DNA of 64,000 nucleotides from Hsuehochloa calcarea (GCA_036346395.1 CM070594.1:26073385-26137384); one strand, 5' to 3'; counted from the stretch's first letter, positions 1-12,729 are shown. The notes: generated by a model from the letters alone, not told the origin. Numbers and translations are program-made.

Positions 1-3000
1 CGCTAGTGCACACAGTGCCAACATTGATGAAATATCAACTCCATACAATAAAATATTAAATAAACGAGTAATTTGAATAACAAATAGCTGTTGTGACCTT
101 AAGGTCGAGTTTTACAATTATTAAGCCATGCAAGGCTGACAATAATGAAATAAACTGCAGCGGAAACAAAGTAAACTCCAGCGGGGTCCCATCAATTTAC
201 CACAGGTAACTGAGTGGGATCAAGACCCTAACGATCAACCTTCGTAGAATTCCTCTTCAAAAGCTGGTGACGACTCCTCCACTTCTGCTGATTTATTTAG
301 CAAGAGTGAGTACACACCGTACTCGTAAGTCATACCATAGAATGCAATTATACATGATGGTTTATTCCAAAGTAATAGCTTCTGTGGTTAATTTGCAGAA
401 ATGCAACATTTGCAATTGAATACAGATAATAGATTGAAACGTAATTAAAAACAAATAAAGAATATTAATTTAACAATTGATTTCACAAAGAACACACAGT
501 CTAATCAAGTTATTCACACAGCTGCATAAATTACCTCACACAGCTGACCCTTCCCAAATGTCTTTATGAAAATCTACCCCTCATGTGAAATTCCCGAGCA
601 TGTCCATAACCGAGGACGCGGCTATTCGAATAGATTGATTTAACACTCTGCAGAGGTTGTACACTTTACCCACACGATGAAATCAAACGGATCAGAGTTG
701 ATCACAACAAAACCTTTTAGAAACTTCATCTCAAACAATGGCACTCCCGATGTGCTTTCCTACTGGCCAACCGATACACACAGCGTTTGGTTACGACACA
801 CATCGTTGAACAGGGATGCAGCGAACCGTCCCGCGATGTGACATATCACACCTCTAGCCCATCACACAGTTTAAATACAACCTGAGTTGTCAATGTCAAG
901 ACTCCATAACTTACTAAGTCAGGCCCAGCCCATACTAGGTATGTGGTCATACAGTAAGGCTCAGTTCAATGGCGCACAAAGTTAAGTCCTTAATTGAACA
1001 AGGCAAGACTTCCAGTTTTACCCAAATCACAAAAGTTTAATAAGCACACAGCTCCACCATTCACACAGATCCACCACTTGCCTCAGTCCAAATCTTTTCC
1101 CACCCTGTTGATTAAGTGCAACACATGCCATCAACGAGTAATAGCACATAGCACACACAGTTTTACCACACAATTCTATATTCCATTAGTCAAATTCATA
1201 ATTGTGACTCACATGAAATGATGACTCGTGGCACAGTCTACTCGTATCTAACTAACCTACGTTGGTGCTACGATAATACCAACTAATAATGAACAAACCT
1301 AGGGTGACAAAAGATCATGGCATACAATAGACAAGGTGGATATAACAAATTGGATTAATAACTATCTGAAAAACATTTAAATAAATACTTGAATTAGAAT
1401 GCAATACATTAAAACAAAGTATTTTGAAAACTGGGTGCAAGATGATCAAAGGTATAACTTGCCTTGGAATAGGTCTAGGTACTGATCTTGATCTTGAGGT
1501 GCTCCTTCTTCTCTAAAATTTTATGAAGTATCGACGTCTACTCGCAAACGAGACAAAAGAAATAAAAACAAATAAATAATAGAGGCAAAACAAACTCCAA
1601 AAATCAAATAAAATTGACCAATAAATAGATCTTGATTTTATATATATTTAAAAATTTAAATGGGCTCAATCGGAGTTCGGATGCAAAAGTTATGGGCTTT
1701 GGAAGATTGGAAAGTAATCAAAACCCTAATTTGGATTTTAATTTGATTTTCTGAATTATTTTTATAAAGGAAAATCATATTATTGCGCAATGCTTGCGTC
1801 AGCCGAGGAAAAAGAAATAAATAAAAACCGGCCTGACAGGTGGGCCCCACCCGTCAGCTTCTCGGCTCACGGTGGACCAAGTCCACCGAGCCGAGGGTGC
1901 GGGGGAAACGGTGAACTAGCCACGTGGACGCCACGCGGCGACCATGCGTGTCGCCACCTCGGCTGGAGTTGCGGCGATGGCTGCTGACCCGGCTGCCACG
2001 TCGGCCAGAGGGAGAGCAGAGGAGGCAGCGGCAGATGAACTTGCCGGTGATGGCAACGGCGGATGGCAGCGAGTCGGCGGCGGCGGAGGGGCAAAATGGA
2101 TTGCCGAGAAGGAGGCGAGGCTGCTGGGGATGGCGGCGGCGTTCGGGCGGCGACGGCTTACCGGCGGCAACGTAGGGGGTGGCTGCGGCGACGAGCTTCC
2201 GTTGTCGGACGATCCGACAACGGCGATGGAGGCGTCCTCGGGCGCAGGCGACAGCGGCACCGAGTAGCTCCGACTATTGCGATCACGAGGGCAGCGGTGG
2301 CACGGACGCCGAGGGTCTGGAGGTGGCGGAGGGGCTTCGGCCAACGGCGGAACTTCGGCAATGGCAGCGCCGGAAAAAACAAGGGAGCGAGCGAGAAGTT
2401 GGGGCTTTGGTGGAGGAGGTCGGGGCGAGTAGATTGGATGGGTTGGGGCCCTTATATAGCAGGAGGAGGGAGAGTCCGGGGAGAATACGGTGGCGGTGCG
2501 CGTGAAGGGCGGAGATCGGGCGCGGGGAGTTCGGGAGGAAGACGACGCATACGTGGCATCGGCGGGGCCACTGGCAGCGAGGGAGGGAGCGGGCGCAGCG
2601 CTCAGACGAGGCGGGCGGTGTGATGTCGATCCAGCGGCGGGGAGCGAGCGGCGAGGGTCGGGCCGAGGAGAAGTCAGGCTGCGGGAGAGAGAAAGGACGG
2701 GGAGTGGGCTGAGGCGGCAGAATAGTGTTGGGCTTCGCCAAAGATCACATTCTGAGGATTTTAATAGATATTTTTTTTAATAAATCCAGAAAATGCAAAT
2801 AGCAAATGACTTTGGAAAAATTCCAGAAAATTCTAGAAAATATATCCAAGCATATAGAATCCAAATAAAATAAGTTTGGCCATGGTTAATGTTGGGATTA
2901 AGCACATTAAATCATTTTGTCATGAAAGTCTATAATAAGCTTTTAAATTTAAATTCAAATAAAATGCAAATGATGAGATTTCCAACTAGCAAGTAATTAG

Positions 3001-3034
3001 AAAATTTTCAAAGACCAAAAGTTGGGATGTTACA
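1..3034 (-). mobile_element. Long terminal repeat of a Ty3/gypsy-type element, minus orientation, cut by the window edge
   Basis: The right border is a clean LTR end: read on the minus strand it begins TGTAACATCCC at 3034. The sequence aligns, inverted, with the solo LTR at 33724-36778 and, in the same orientation, with 58045-59486; for example the stretch around 590-670 (cleaved-looking tract with ctctgcagaggttgtac) matches 36040-36110 inverted. A TATA-like ctatataag on the minus strand lies near 2455, followed by a GC-rich, CT-rich leader (1860-2450), which fixes the transcription direction as leftward. Comparison with the 3055-bp solo copy suggests that nearly the whole LTR is present and only its 3' end lies beyond base 1. 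The apparent ORFs in 1790-2780 are low-complexity GC-rich frames, not genes. It sits where intron 3 of the ABCC gene would be. Whether it is solo or part of a full element cannot be seen. Confidence 0.75.
2452..2459 (-). promoter_or_regulatory. LTR TATA box
   Basis: The minus strand reads gctatataagggcc about 575 bp inside the LTR, followed downstream by a pyrimidine-rich leader. This is the expected U3/R boundary of an LTR promoter and supports the leftward orientation. Confidence 0.5.
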
Positions 3035-5815
3035 AGTTGGCACGCCTTACAGCCGCCACTGCGATCACCGCTCCAGCTCTAGTTCTTCCTCCACCAGCCA
3101 TCACCTCCAGTGACAGGACTCTCGATCGACCAATCCGACCCAGAGGAGCCCGCACCAGGATGACTGCGTGCAAGAGCGTGCTCTCGTTCGCCCAGCATCG
3201 GCAGGCAACTGCACCGCTTGTGGTAGCCAGTTCCCGTTGGAGGAGTAGTTAGGCTAGTCTAGGTTAGCTAGCAGTGCTTGCTAGGCAGTCTTTTGGGTTG
3301 CAAACACTTTCTGTTTCCTTTTGTTGTAGACGTTATGTTTGTATCTGGTGTCGTGACTTAGCTTAGCCTATATGCTACTGTCAGGAGTCATGTAACACCT
3401 AATCCCCTTAATATAATGCAGCCATTCTAGGCTTTGTATTGTACTTATTCGAACTTCTTGTTGGTTTAATGTTCCTCTGTGTGTACCTTAGAGGGCTAGT
3501 AAACCATCATATACTCCCTCTAGTTCTGAGCCTCAACTTTTCTTCAGATGCCGCCAAGGAGAGCCACCACCCCAACCTGTGGAGCCTTTGCAACTGGCCA
3601 AGGAAGAGGTTGTGGTTGTGGCTGAGGATAAGATCTACCTCCCCCGCCACCAGCAAACCCAACGGTGGCTCAAGTCATGTTCCAGCAGACTCAGATTCTT
3701 CAAGGTTTACTCGCCAGTCAGCAGACTGGAGCAGCCAGCCGTAACTCCAAGCTTGCAAACTTCCTCCGGACAAGACCCCTCACTTTTGTTGTAGCTAATG
3801 AACCGCTAGAAGCGGAAGACTGGCTCAGAGATACTAAGAAGAAACTTTGCCTTGCCCGTTGCTCAGACGAAGACAAGGTGAACTTTGCCACCCATCAGTT
3901 GAAGGAGCTACCGCTGCATGGTGAGAGAACTACCTCGCTGCTCGATGTGGTGACAACACAGTGTCCAAAGAAGAAGAAGAAGAAGAAGAAGAAGAAGAAG
4001 AAGAAGAAGCGGCGGCAGATCTGCAACTGGCAATCAACCAGACCACGCCGCCGCAGAAAAAATTGCTGAAGTACAAGTAGATGAAACTGAATTCGCTTGG
4101 TAGCCAATTCCCTGGGCTGAATTCAAAGCGCCTTTTAGAACCACCTTCGTGCCAGCTGGTACCATGATAATGAAGAAGACTGAGTTTAGAGCTCTAAAGC
4201 AGGGTCACATGTCAATAAATGAATACCTCACAAAGTTTAATCAGCTTGCCTACTACGCTCCCAATGACATAACTAATGATGAAGAAAATATCGACCGTTT
4301 TGTGGAAGGTATGCACGAGGACATGCGAGTCCAGCTTATCCTCCACGATTTCCCCAGCTTCCATCACTTGGTCAACAAAGCCATAGTGCTAGAAAATGAG
4401 AAAAAGACTGCAGAAGTCAGTCGCAAAAGAAAGATGGCATTTCAGAGGCCACAAGGTAACTTTTTGTAGAAAACAACATTCCAAGGCAGCTCATCCTTCA
4501 GGCCATCTGCAGCCTTGCCGCAAAAAAATTCAGCTCCAGCCCCACGTCCCCAAGGAAGTGGTTTCTGCACTCTCTGCCCCACCGAGCAACCTACAGCAGT
4601 CAACCCAGTAGCCAACCTTCACTGTTTCAACTGTGGAGAAAAATGGCATTTTAATAACAGGTGCCCTCATCGTCAGAACGCTATCGCAAAGTTCAACTCA
4701 GGAGCCTCCCCAACTCAAGGCCAAACTTCAAATCAAAGCAAGAGCCATCAGACTTCGCAAGCCTCAAGGTCTACCCCGACACTAAGCCGCGACCGTGTGA
4801 ATCATGTCACAACCGAGGAGGCCTAGGATGCCACAGGAGTTCTAATGGGTACGTTCTCTGTTAATTCAGTACCCGCACAAGTTTTGGTTGATTCTTGAGC
4901 TTCACACTCTTTTCTTTCAAGAAAGTTTATTGAAAAGCTTAAGTTGCCAACCTATAAGTTCAAGAAACCCATGGTACTTAGTTCAACCAGGGGGGCCTCT
5001 ATATGCTAGCTCAGTTAGTCCCAAAGTAGAGATTGCTTTGAAAATTTTTGGATTCCTAGCAAACCTTCTTGTGCTAGAATCCCAAACTTTGGATATCATC
5101 CTATGGATGGATTGGTTGGCCGAATACCAAGGGTTAATAGATTATGCCAACAGAAAAGTGGTGCTCACCAAGAATCCAGAAACCATAATAAGAGTTAGTG
5201 TGGATCGTTCCTCTCCTTTGGATCGAGCAATCCACCACCTTGAAGAGTTGTCCCTAGAGACAATACCTGTAGTCCAAGCTATCTTGATGTCTTCTTAGAA
5301 GAATTGCCAGGCATGCCACCCAACAGAGATGTTGAGTTTGTAATCAACTTGAAACCAGGGATAGTCTCAATTGCCAAGAGACCTTACAGAATTGCCGTTG
5401 ACGAGCTTGAAGAGCTCAAGACGTAGATTGAAGATTTACAAGACAAAGGATTTATTCGATCTAATTCCTCTCCCTGGGGTTCGCCAGTATGTTTTGTTAA
5501 GAAGAAAGATGGCACCGCCAGATTGTGTGTGGATTACAGAGCACTCAATGATGTAACCATCAAGTACAAGGATCTCTTGCCTCGCATTGATGGTATGTTC
5601 AATCAGTTGTCCGGAGCAGCAGTCAGGATACTATCAACTTAAATCAGGAATGAGGATATTCCTAAAACGGCTTTTACCACCCGGTATGGCCTGTATGAGT
5701 TCACAGTCATGTCGTTTAGCTTGACCAATGCGCTAGCCTACTTCATGAACCTTATGAACTAAGTATTCATATAATACATAGACAAGTTTGTAGTCATATT
5801 CATATGATAATACCT
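3035..5815 (+). pseudogene. Degenerate Ty3/gypsy gag-pol fragment (gag, zinc knuckle, protease, start of RT)
   Basis: Plus-strand remnant of a gypsy polyprotein. A leader (3035-3547) precedes a gag-like start (ATG 3548, MPPRRATTP). A capsid-like region follows at about 3665-4470, then a CCHC zinc knuckle CFNCGEKWHFNNRC at 4623-4664. A protease-like segment has LVDS followed by a stop near 4895 and resumes to 5298. The reverse transcriptase start is at about 5330-5815, with FVKKKDGTARLCVDYRALND near 5490-5560 and a final YIDKFVVIF where the YVDD block should follow. Frameshifts and many stops interrupt it. The rest of RT, RNase H and integrase are absent, and no LTR of its own is seen. It runs opposite to the flanking LTR at 1-3034, so the two are separate insertions. 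It lies inside the presumed intron 3 of the ABCC gene. Confidence 0.8.
3968..4009 (+). repeat. (AAG)n microsatellite inside the gypsy gag remnant
   Basis: About 14 AAG units in a row, translating to a lysine run in the gag frame. It looks like an expansion after the element lost function. Confidence 0.9.
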
Positions 5816-6882
5816 TATATCTTAATATATTTATAAAACCTACTAAAATTATAATGTTATGAAAGTATTCTTTGAGACAAATATGTACTTATGACTTTCA
5901 TTTGTTTATTCTAAATATTAAAAATGACACTGGTGGATAAAGTTTATAAATTTTGACTACACATTACCTAAAACAACTTTCTTTTGTGACTGAAGGTAGT
6001 AAATTACTACTGTAGTATTGGCTAAAAAATACAACTGCAATACTAGTAGCTAATATAACTCGTTAAACATTAACATTGAACCATCTCTTGGTGGAGTGAA
6101 AGAGTTATGGATGTACGACTCAACTCATATGGGTTTAAATCCTAGTGTACTCATTTATGCGTATGCAGGTGCGCTTTTGGTGAGATTTTTTGTAAGGGTG
6201 GCGATTTATGCCTAGCCTTCGTCTTTTCAGATGTATCTAGGGGGTATACTTGCATTTACGGAAGTGTGGTGTGTGCACGCGCGTAATAAAAAATGTCGAC
6301 TCGAACTTAGTGGCTCATATTCATTAAACAAAGTTATTTTCTGCTTCATTGCAGTCGTGGATGTTGCTCAAATCGTCTTTTAGGACTTGCATAAACACCC
6401 GACCTTTGGCCTTGCACTAGCTAGCGTGTGATTGATTAGCTTCTAGCTGCGACACTGAAAACACTGCTTTGTTGGCAGTGTGGTGCGTTCTACCCTTATT
6501 TCAAAGTCGGTAGACTGTCATTTTGCTGTCATTTGAGGACAAAGTGTAGTGTATGTAACTTATCAGCCCCGTTTAGTATGCTAGATTTTTGCCTATAACT
6601 TCGATAGAACCTACGTTGTCTCTTTACAAAATTCTTCTCGAATTATTTATTATACGTGTTTGGCTAGTTGAGGCTGTCAGCTGTTCACTAGCTAGACTTT
6701 AATTTTGATAGCTAGGGTCCGTCGCCATCTGTTCTCTGGCCTAGTTCACAAACTGTGCCTTGGTGAGCAGAGCAAACATAGACACGCGGATGCAACCACT
6801 CGTATTAATGCACGTAATGCTCAAACGAACATACAACCACACTACGTACTCTTCGCCATAAAAACGAGCGGTATATACGTAC
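5816..6882. other. AT-rich intron sequence, possible SINE-like piece
   Basis: No coding frame or exon of the ABC transporter is recognisable here; in particular the expected next exon after Walker A is absent on the minus strand. Around 6080-6290 the plus strand contains gggtttaaatcctagtg, resembling a tRNA-type pol III B box, after a weak A-box-like tract, so a degenerate SINE is possible but unproven. I infer the stretch to be intron 3 of the ABCC gene. Confidence 0.35.
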
Positions 6883-9800
6883 CTTGCCGGAGACCTTGCG
6901 CATCTCGCCGAGGATGCAGCCGAGCAGCGACGACTTGCCGGACCCGACCATGCCGACCACGGCCGCCAGCGCGCCGCTCCGGATCTCGAGGTTGATCCCG
7001 CGCAGCACCTCCTGCCCCGCCTCCACCTCGTCGTCCCACGCGAACACCCCGCCCTTCACCTGCACGGCTACCCCGTCGCACCCCGACGAGGCGGCCGGCT
7101 CCCTCTCCACCGCGCCGTCGTCCAGCTCGCCGCTGGTCATGTACCTGAGAAAAACCCATTAATTATTCGTCATTCGTGTACAACACAGCACATTACGGTG
7201 ACATTAAGGGATACTGCTAGAAAGGTTAGTTACGAGTCGAGGCGCTGCAGCGAGATCATGGCCTGGGAGGCCCGGGTCATGGCCAGGGGGAAGTTCCTCA
7301 TGGGCTCCTGGAGGATCTTGAAGAAGGAGGTGGCGGTGAAGACGAGACCCGCGTCGAGGCGCACGCCGACGGCGACGCAGGTGCCGAAGACGAGTGCGGA
7401 GACGACGACGGGGGCGCTCCACAGCACGATGATGTTGCCGGAGATGCCGTACATGAAGCGGGTGAGCCAGCCGAACTCAAGGCGGCGGAAGCGGTCGATG
7501 CGCTCGTGAAACTGCTCCTCCCACGCCTGGAGCTTGATCACGCGCATGTAGCTCAGCATCTCGTTCGTCGCCTTCATCCGCCGGTCGCGCTCCCCCGTCA
7601 GCGAGAACTGGTACCGGTTGTTGCGCCGGGTGCCCAGCAGCACGAACACCATCACGCCGATCACGCCCGCCAGCGCCGACGTCACCGGCGGTCCAAGGTA
7701 CGTGTACAGCAGCCCAAGCGCCACGCCGACCTGGACAAGTATCATCAACGCACGAGAGTACGTTGTTAGTGCCAATTACAAATGTTTGCTACATCGATCG
7801 ACCGCGTGAGCTCGTAAACAGCTGGAGTAAGCTAAGCTTCACTGGGGAAAATTTGACTACACTCACAACACCGTAAAAAACAACGGAAAATTACTGGATT
7901 ACTGGTGGTAAATTTTAAAAAGACCTTAAAAAATGAAGTTTGGTGGTCAACACTACATCGAAATCCGAAACTTAAAAAAGGGAGCTTTGCACTGTAATCT
8001 GTAAATATATATAGCTTGTGGTCCAAATATACCGGAAATAAAGCAAGGTACGGGTCCGGCTCGAAGTACGGCAAATGAACACACACAAAAAAAAAACGTG
8101 CACCGTTACATCTCTGGAATAAGGACGGTGGGCCCAACATGTCATTGTTTGACCAGTGACAGCAGATTAACTAGTGGTCACTACTGCTCAATCGTACACC
8201 ACCAATTACACATGCCAGAATTTGAGCAAGCATCTGCTAAATCAGCCGGAACACGTGCACAATATACCATTCCGGTCCGGATACATAAGAGAGAAGGGAA
8301 CTCGCCTCTTTCTCAAACAAGTATCTCTACATACGAATCAAGACAAAGCAATAAGTGTATGTGAGAGAGGGGTGAATTAGTGAAAATATTATAAATTTGC
8401 TATAAATGCTAGAGACAACAACTTGCTAGAGATAACTTATTGGATGTGCTGTCTCTAAATCTGTATTTTAGTGATGTATAGTTGATATAGCAAAATTAGA
8501 TACGGTACTATTAGAAATACCCTCACTCGACTACATGAGCCATCAATACGAGGACGCTGCAATGTCTAGTGGCCGTCGTTCAAGTTTGTGGTAGTACGGC
8601 GGCCAGATATCAAATGTCTATAGGCAAGTCGAAGAAACATCTAGTTGTCATTAATAGATGACTACATATTGGTGGATTATTGTAAGACCATCGTACTAGG
8701 AAACCTCGTAAATATAGTCTCTCTCTCTCTCTCTCTCTCTCTAGTATCTAAAGCTATGTCTAAATGACATGGAATGATATAGATATAATGTTGTTGCATC
8801 TGCACTGGGAATACCCTGAGCTGCTTGTCCTTGGATGAGGGCAAAATACACTCCAAGTGCCGTCATTTGACTTGACCCAAACAGATGATTACTTTGAGCG
8901 CATTCTGTGGTGACCCGTATACCTATTTATGGAATGTGTCATGCAGTTAGTGAACTACCGTCCGGATTACAGCTACTCTAGCTCCATGATGCTTTGCCAT
9001 GTTCATCGTGGATTCATGGGTGCTTAATTCCTGTCATAGAGTCACCCTACTTTCGCGCCGTGAGCTCAAAGCATCAGTGCATTTCGGTTTATAAATAGTA
9101 ATTGCATTTTGTCAGCTGGTTTCAAAAATTTATTTCAACTTACGTGTATTTTTAAAAACTCAAGCCTCTACCTCAAATTCAAACCCCTCCCTTTGGGCTC
9201 AGCCCACTTTCTTTCTCCTTTGGACCGGCCCGTCCTTCCTTCTGGGCGTAACCACCCTTTTGGCCTTCTCTCCCGGCCCACCTCCCTCCCCTCGGCCCAA
9301 CTCCTCCCCCTGCCCCCTTCTCCCCTCCTAGCTCAGCCACCAAGCACGGTCCGTGCAGCGCCTGTGCGCCCACCTGCTAACTTGCGCCCGGCGCCCTGCC
9401 GCCGCCCCTGCCCTCTTTTGACTTTGGCACCCTCCTCCGCTCCGTCCCATTGCCAGCGCTGCTCTCACCTACCTTGACTCCGACGCCCTCCCCTGCCTCG
9501 TCCCGTCTCATCGACCGGACCGCCCACCTACTCCAGCCATCATCGCTCTGCCGCGTCGTGACGCCAGCATGCCATGGCCGCCGCACCTGCTGCTCGCCCC
9601 GTTGCATTGCCAGCCCATGCTCACGTTAGCACCCACACGCTGCGCTGGTGCATGCGCGCCTGCGTCGCCTCGCCCTTGCCACTCCCACCTGCCCGGGGAT
9701 CCCAAGCCGTCGCCACGCAGAGCGCTCATACCGCCAGCTCCTCGGGACCGTACGCCACCCCGAGCCCCTTGACGACTCTTTTACCCTCTCGCCGGCTATA

Positions 9801-12064
9801 ATTTTTGTAGTTAGCTTAGCATGTGTTGTGCACAATATTTTTGTGTATAAGTAGGTTGAGATAGGTCGGTTCATGGAGTCTACAAATAGACATGTACCTC
9901 TTTTGTAATGCAGATGTGATATGAGATCAATGTAGTTCATTTTAGTTGAACACTACTGTGCTCTTGCTCTGTTTTTATTGCCTCCCGCTAGAATTGAGTT
10001 CCAACACAATGATCAGTGCATATTCCTTTGGCAAACATCCTCTGCATGTGGAACTGGAGATATGGCCATTCCTTTTTGCGAAATCGTCGACATCCGTCTC
10101 CGTTGACAAGGGAGTCCTTCGGTTTGGCGTGCAATTCCTCTGCTCTAAGGGGTTCGGGAATTGGTCTTTAGCCGTTGCAATCTTGACAATCTTTCAAACT
10201 TGTATGTACTCTACGGTTGTGTTAGTGGCTATTCCGTATGATCTCGTCAGAAATGGTTCAGAGGCCCTACACGGAACACAACACTTGCATCCCACATCAG
10301 CAAAATACCCGCTCGACCGCTTTTGTTCACGTGGTTTAATTGCATTGTCCGGCAAGCCAACAGCATATTTGGAACGCAGAAATTTCACTTAGAACCGTAC
10401 AATTTTCTAGAAAAGGCTCGTTTGAAACGCAGAAATTTCACATAGAACCGTACAATTTCGTAGAAAATTCCTGTGATCCAAACGGAGCTCAAGAAGGAAC
10501 ACGCATCACAGGCAAGGGAACCTACCGAGGTGGTAGTGGTACCATGTCCATGTAGGAACAGGGGCGATCGAGCAAGCAGAGCAGAGCAGGCAGTGTAGTA
10601 GCGCACGCAGCGAAGAATCACTAGTAATCAATCATGGAACGTAGGCATGTACGTACGTACCTGGAGCGGCATGAGCCACAGGTAGTGTATCTGGAGCATC
10701 ATGTCGGAGACCTGCTGCGCATCGACGGCCATGTAGTTGACGATCATGCCTAGCCCGTGCTTCTGCCGCGCCGAGCACGACAGCCGCAGCCCCTTGCGGT
10801 ACAGCGCCATGATGAGCGCGCCCCGGATCTGCATCCCCAGCTTCTGGCAGTGGAAGTTGTACTGGTGGCTGCAGCACGCCTCCGCCGCCTTCGCCGCCAG
10901 CAGCGCCAGCACCAGCCGCACGCCCTCCCACAGCGGCGGTCGCTCCGGCGCCGACGTGAAGTCCACGAAGCTCTGGATCAGCGTGGGGCCCACGTACATC
11001 ACAGTCAGCCGGAGCAGCGCCAGCGACGCGTTCAGCAGGAGGAGCGGCCAGAAGCACCGGAGGAGGGTGTGCCGGACCAGGTTTCTGTCCTTGGTTGCCC
11101 AGGAGGACGGCCAGTGGGAGGCGAAGAGCTCGTGCATGCGCTCCGGCCGGTGCGGCGGAGCCAGGGTGGGCACGTCGGAGAGGTCCAGCGCCGCGGTGTG
11201 CCCGCGCTGGACCAACGGGTTCATCCACGCCCACGTCGCGCGCGACGCCCACGACGCTGTCGCGTACGGCGTCACGTTCTTGTCCTTTGCGTCGGCTTCT
11301 TCCAGGCCCTCCACCGTCGGCGCCGCGGCGGAGGCGACGACGGTGATGCCGGTGGCGCCGGAGACGGCGAGGAGCGGGAGGGGCAGGGACAGTACAAGTG
11401 CGGCGATCGCCAGCGCGTCATCGGGAAGGGCAGCTGCGCTGGTGGCGAGACGTGCGACGGCGGCGCCGGCGAGGAGCGCGGTGAGCGCGGACGCGGCGAG
11501 CCAGAAAAGCCGTAGCGTGAGCGGGTGCGCCGCCGCGCGGAACCGCTTCTCGTGGGCCACCAGTGCGGCGGCGGCGAGGTGCGCCGCGCACTGCAGCGCC
11601 AGGAACACCGCCTCCTGGACCTCCCCGCCGCCCCGCGCCACTAGCGAGAGAACGAACAGCACGGCGTAGAACCCACCAAGAACCGCAGACACGGCGAGCG
11701 CCACGACGTAGACCACGCCAACCCGCACCGCCCAGGGCTCTCCCCTGTCGAGCAGCGGCTTATCGGCTCCGTTGCCGAGGACGTCATGGCCAGGCGCCTC
11801 CGGGCGGCGGGACAGGAGCTTGTGGACCGCGAAGCAGAGGAGGACGACCAGGAACGCTGCGGACGCCACGGAGAGGAGCATCCGCTGGGAGCACGTGGAG
11901 AGGAAGAGGAAGGCGATCCACTCGAGGAACCCCGCGGTGGCCGTGGAAGGGAGGTCGCACGCCCAAGTGGTGAGCCACCACGGGGGCGGCGGCGACGACA
12001 ACGACGCGAGCTCCATGGAGATCAGCGGCGGCGACGCATGCAGAGGCGCTGGGAAGGTCGCCAT
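6883..12064 (-). CDS. ABCC/MRP-type ABC transporter, 5' half (exons 1-3)
   Basis: ATP-binding cassette transporter of the plant MRP/ABCC family, which moves conjugates and other anions across the tonoplast or plasma membrane. Exon 1 is 10661-12064 (468 codons), exon 2 is 7234-7730 and exon 3 is 6883-7144, all with GT..AG borders and compatible phases; introns are 2930 and 89 bp. Exon 1 encodes an N-terminal hydrophobic domain (several membrane spans at residues 50-230), the linker WAWMNPLVQRG near 290, and the start of the first transmembrane domain. Exon 2 completes that domain (ending QRLDS). Exon 3 gives the N-terminal part of nucleotide-binding domain 1 with Walker A GMVGSGKSS at about 698-706, stopping at a perfect AAG|GTACGT donor. 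The signature motif, second membrane domain and second ATPase domain are missing and should lie beyond base 1. The layout resembles the ABCC4/ABCC14 group as I remember it. Start chosen at 12064; an in-frame ATG at 12016 is the alternative. Confidence 0.9.
8718..8742. repeat. (TC)n microsatellite
   Basis: Twelve uninterrupted TC units in ABCC intron 1. Confidence 0.95.
10368..10467. repeat. Two tandem copies of a 47-bp unit, period 53 bp
   Basis: 10368-10414 and 10421-10467 share acgcagaaatttcac and agaaccgtacaatt with only a few mismatches. They lie in ABCC intron 1, about 200 bp from the exon 1 donor. Confidence 0.9.
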
Positions 12065-12081
12065 GCAGAGGCGCTGGGAAG
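12037..12081. repeat. 20-bp direct duplication over the ABCC start codon
   Basis: catgcagaggcgctgggaag occurs at 12037-12056 and again at 12062-12081 (25-bp period). The right copy supplies the annotated ATG (12062-12064); the left copy's ATG is out of frame. Confidence 0.95.
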
Positions 12082-12729
12082 AAGGAGGAGAGGGGAGGTT
12101 TGTTTTGTTGTGGCGACGAGGGGTTTTATGGCCAATAGCGGCTTGCTTATCTGTGGGGCTGGGCGTCTATCGTTTCCGCCGTGCTGCTGACGGCAAGCGG
12201 CAAAGTCAACGTGACTGGCAAATGTTACCGAAATTATTTCAATTAAGACATAACAGGATTGGAGGCAAGGCACAAATTCGGTATTTCTTATTTTCTAGTC
12301 ATTTCAATACCATGAATATTTACAGTGATACTGTTTATAACGAAATTATATCTAAATAGGTAAGGACTCGGAAAAGCCTTAGGGGTGATATGGTCACTTC
12401 ACCTTAGCGGTTCCTTTAGCTCATGTCTGCGAAGATTAACAATAAAATAATTACCGGATTAGTAAGTAATTGCACACTAAGTATTTTTTTCATAACCATT
12501 TGAACAGTTTTTACGAGAACACGAAATATGGTGAGAGCACTGTATATGTTCTCATTCAAGGTTCCTCGCAATCTTGTGTGAAGTGTCCTTGCACATAGTC
12601 ACAATTCACTTAATGCTTGCTTTGAGTAATGTAACTATATACATGCTATGCTTGTATAAACTGCCAAAAGGGGCGAGGAAAAGTACGGATTTCTTCGTAG
12701 CTAGATTACTTTGGCAAGCAGATCAAGGT
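12065..12729. other. Upstream region of the ABCC gene
   Basis: Contains the presumed 5' UTR and promoter (transcription leftward). A GC-rich to AT-rich transition lies near 12230. I see no convincing TATA box and no other gene. Confidence 0.4.

Larger units (their letters stand above)
7731..10660 (-). other. Intron 1 of the ABCC gene (2930 bp)
   Basis: Bounded by a CAG|GTACGT donor at 10660 and a TCCAG acceptor at 7731. It holds a (TC)n run (8718-8742), a GC-rich pyrimidine-loaded block (about 9180-9780) that looks like an old LTR or retroelement fragment, and a short tandem duplication (10368-10467). ORFs inside, such as 9109-9477 and 9946-10392, show no recognisable domain. Confidence 0.8.

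Noticed and set aside
1790..2780. Cluster of Gly/Arg-rich ORFs on both strands
   Set aside because: GC-rich leader part of the gypsy LTR at 1-3034; no domain, and the homologous LTR copies do not keep the frames.
9109..9952. GC-rich ORFs in ABCC intron 1 as a possible nested gene
   Set aside because: No domain, several overlapping frames on both strands, and a composition like old LTR sequence. The intron is bounded by good splice sites.
10737..11669. 310-codon plus-strand ORF and neighbours (10757-11515, 11563-11973, 11772-12359)
   Set aside because: Antisense shadows of the GC-rich ABCC exon 1, which itself has recognisable motifs and correct splice borders.
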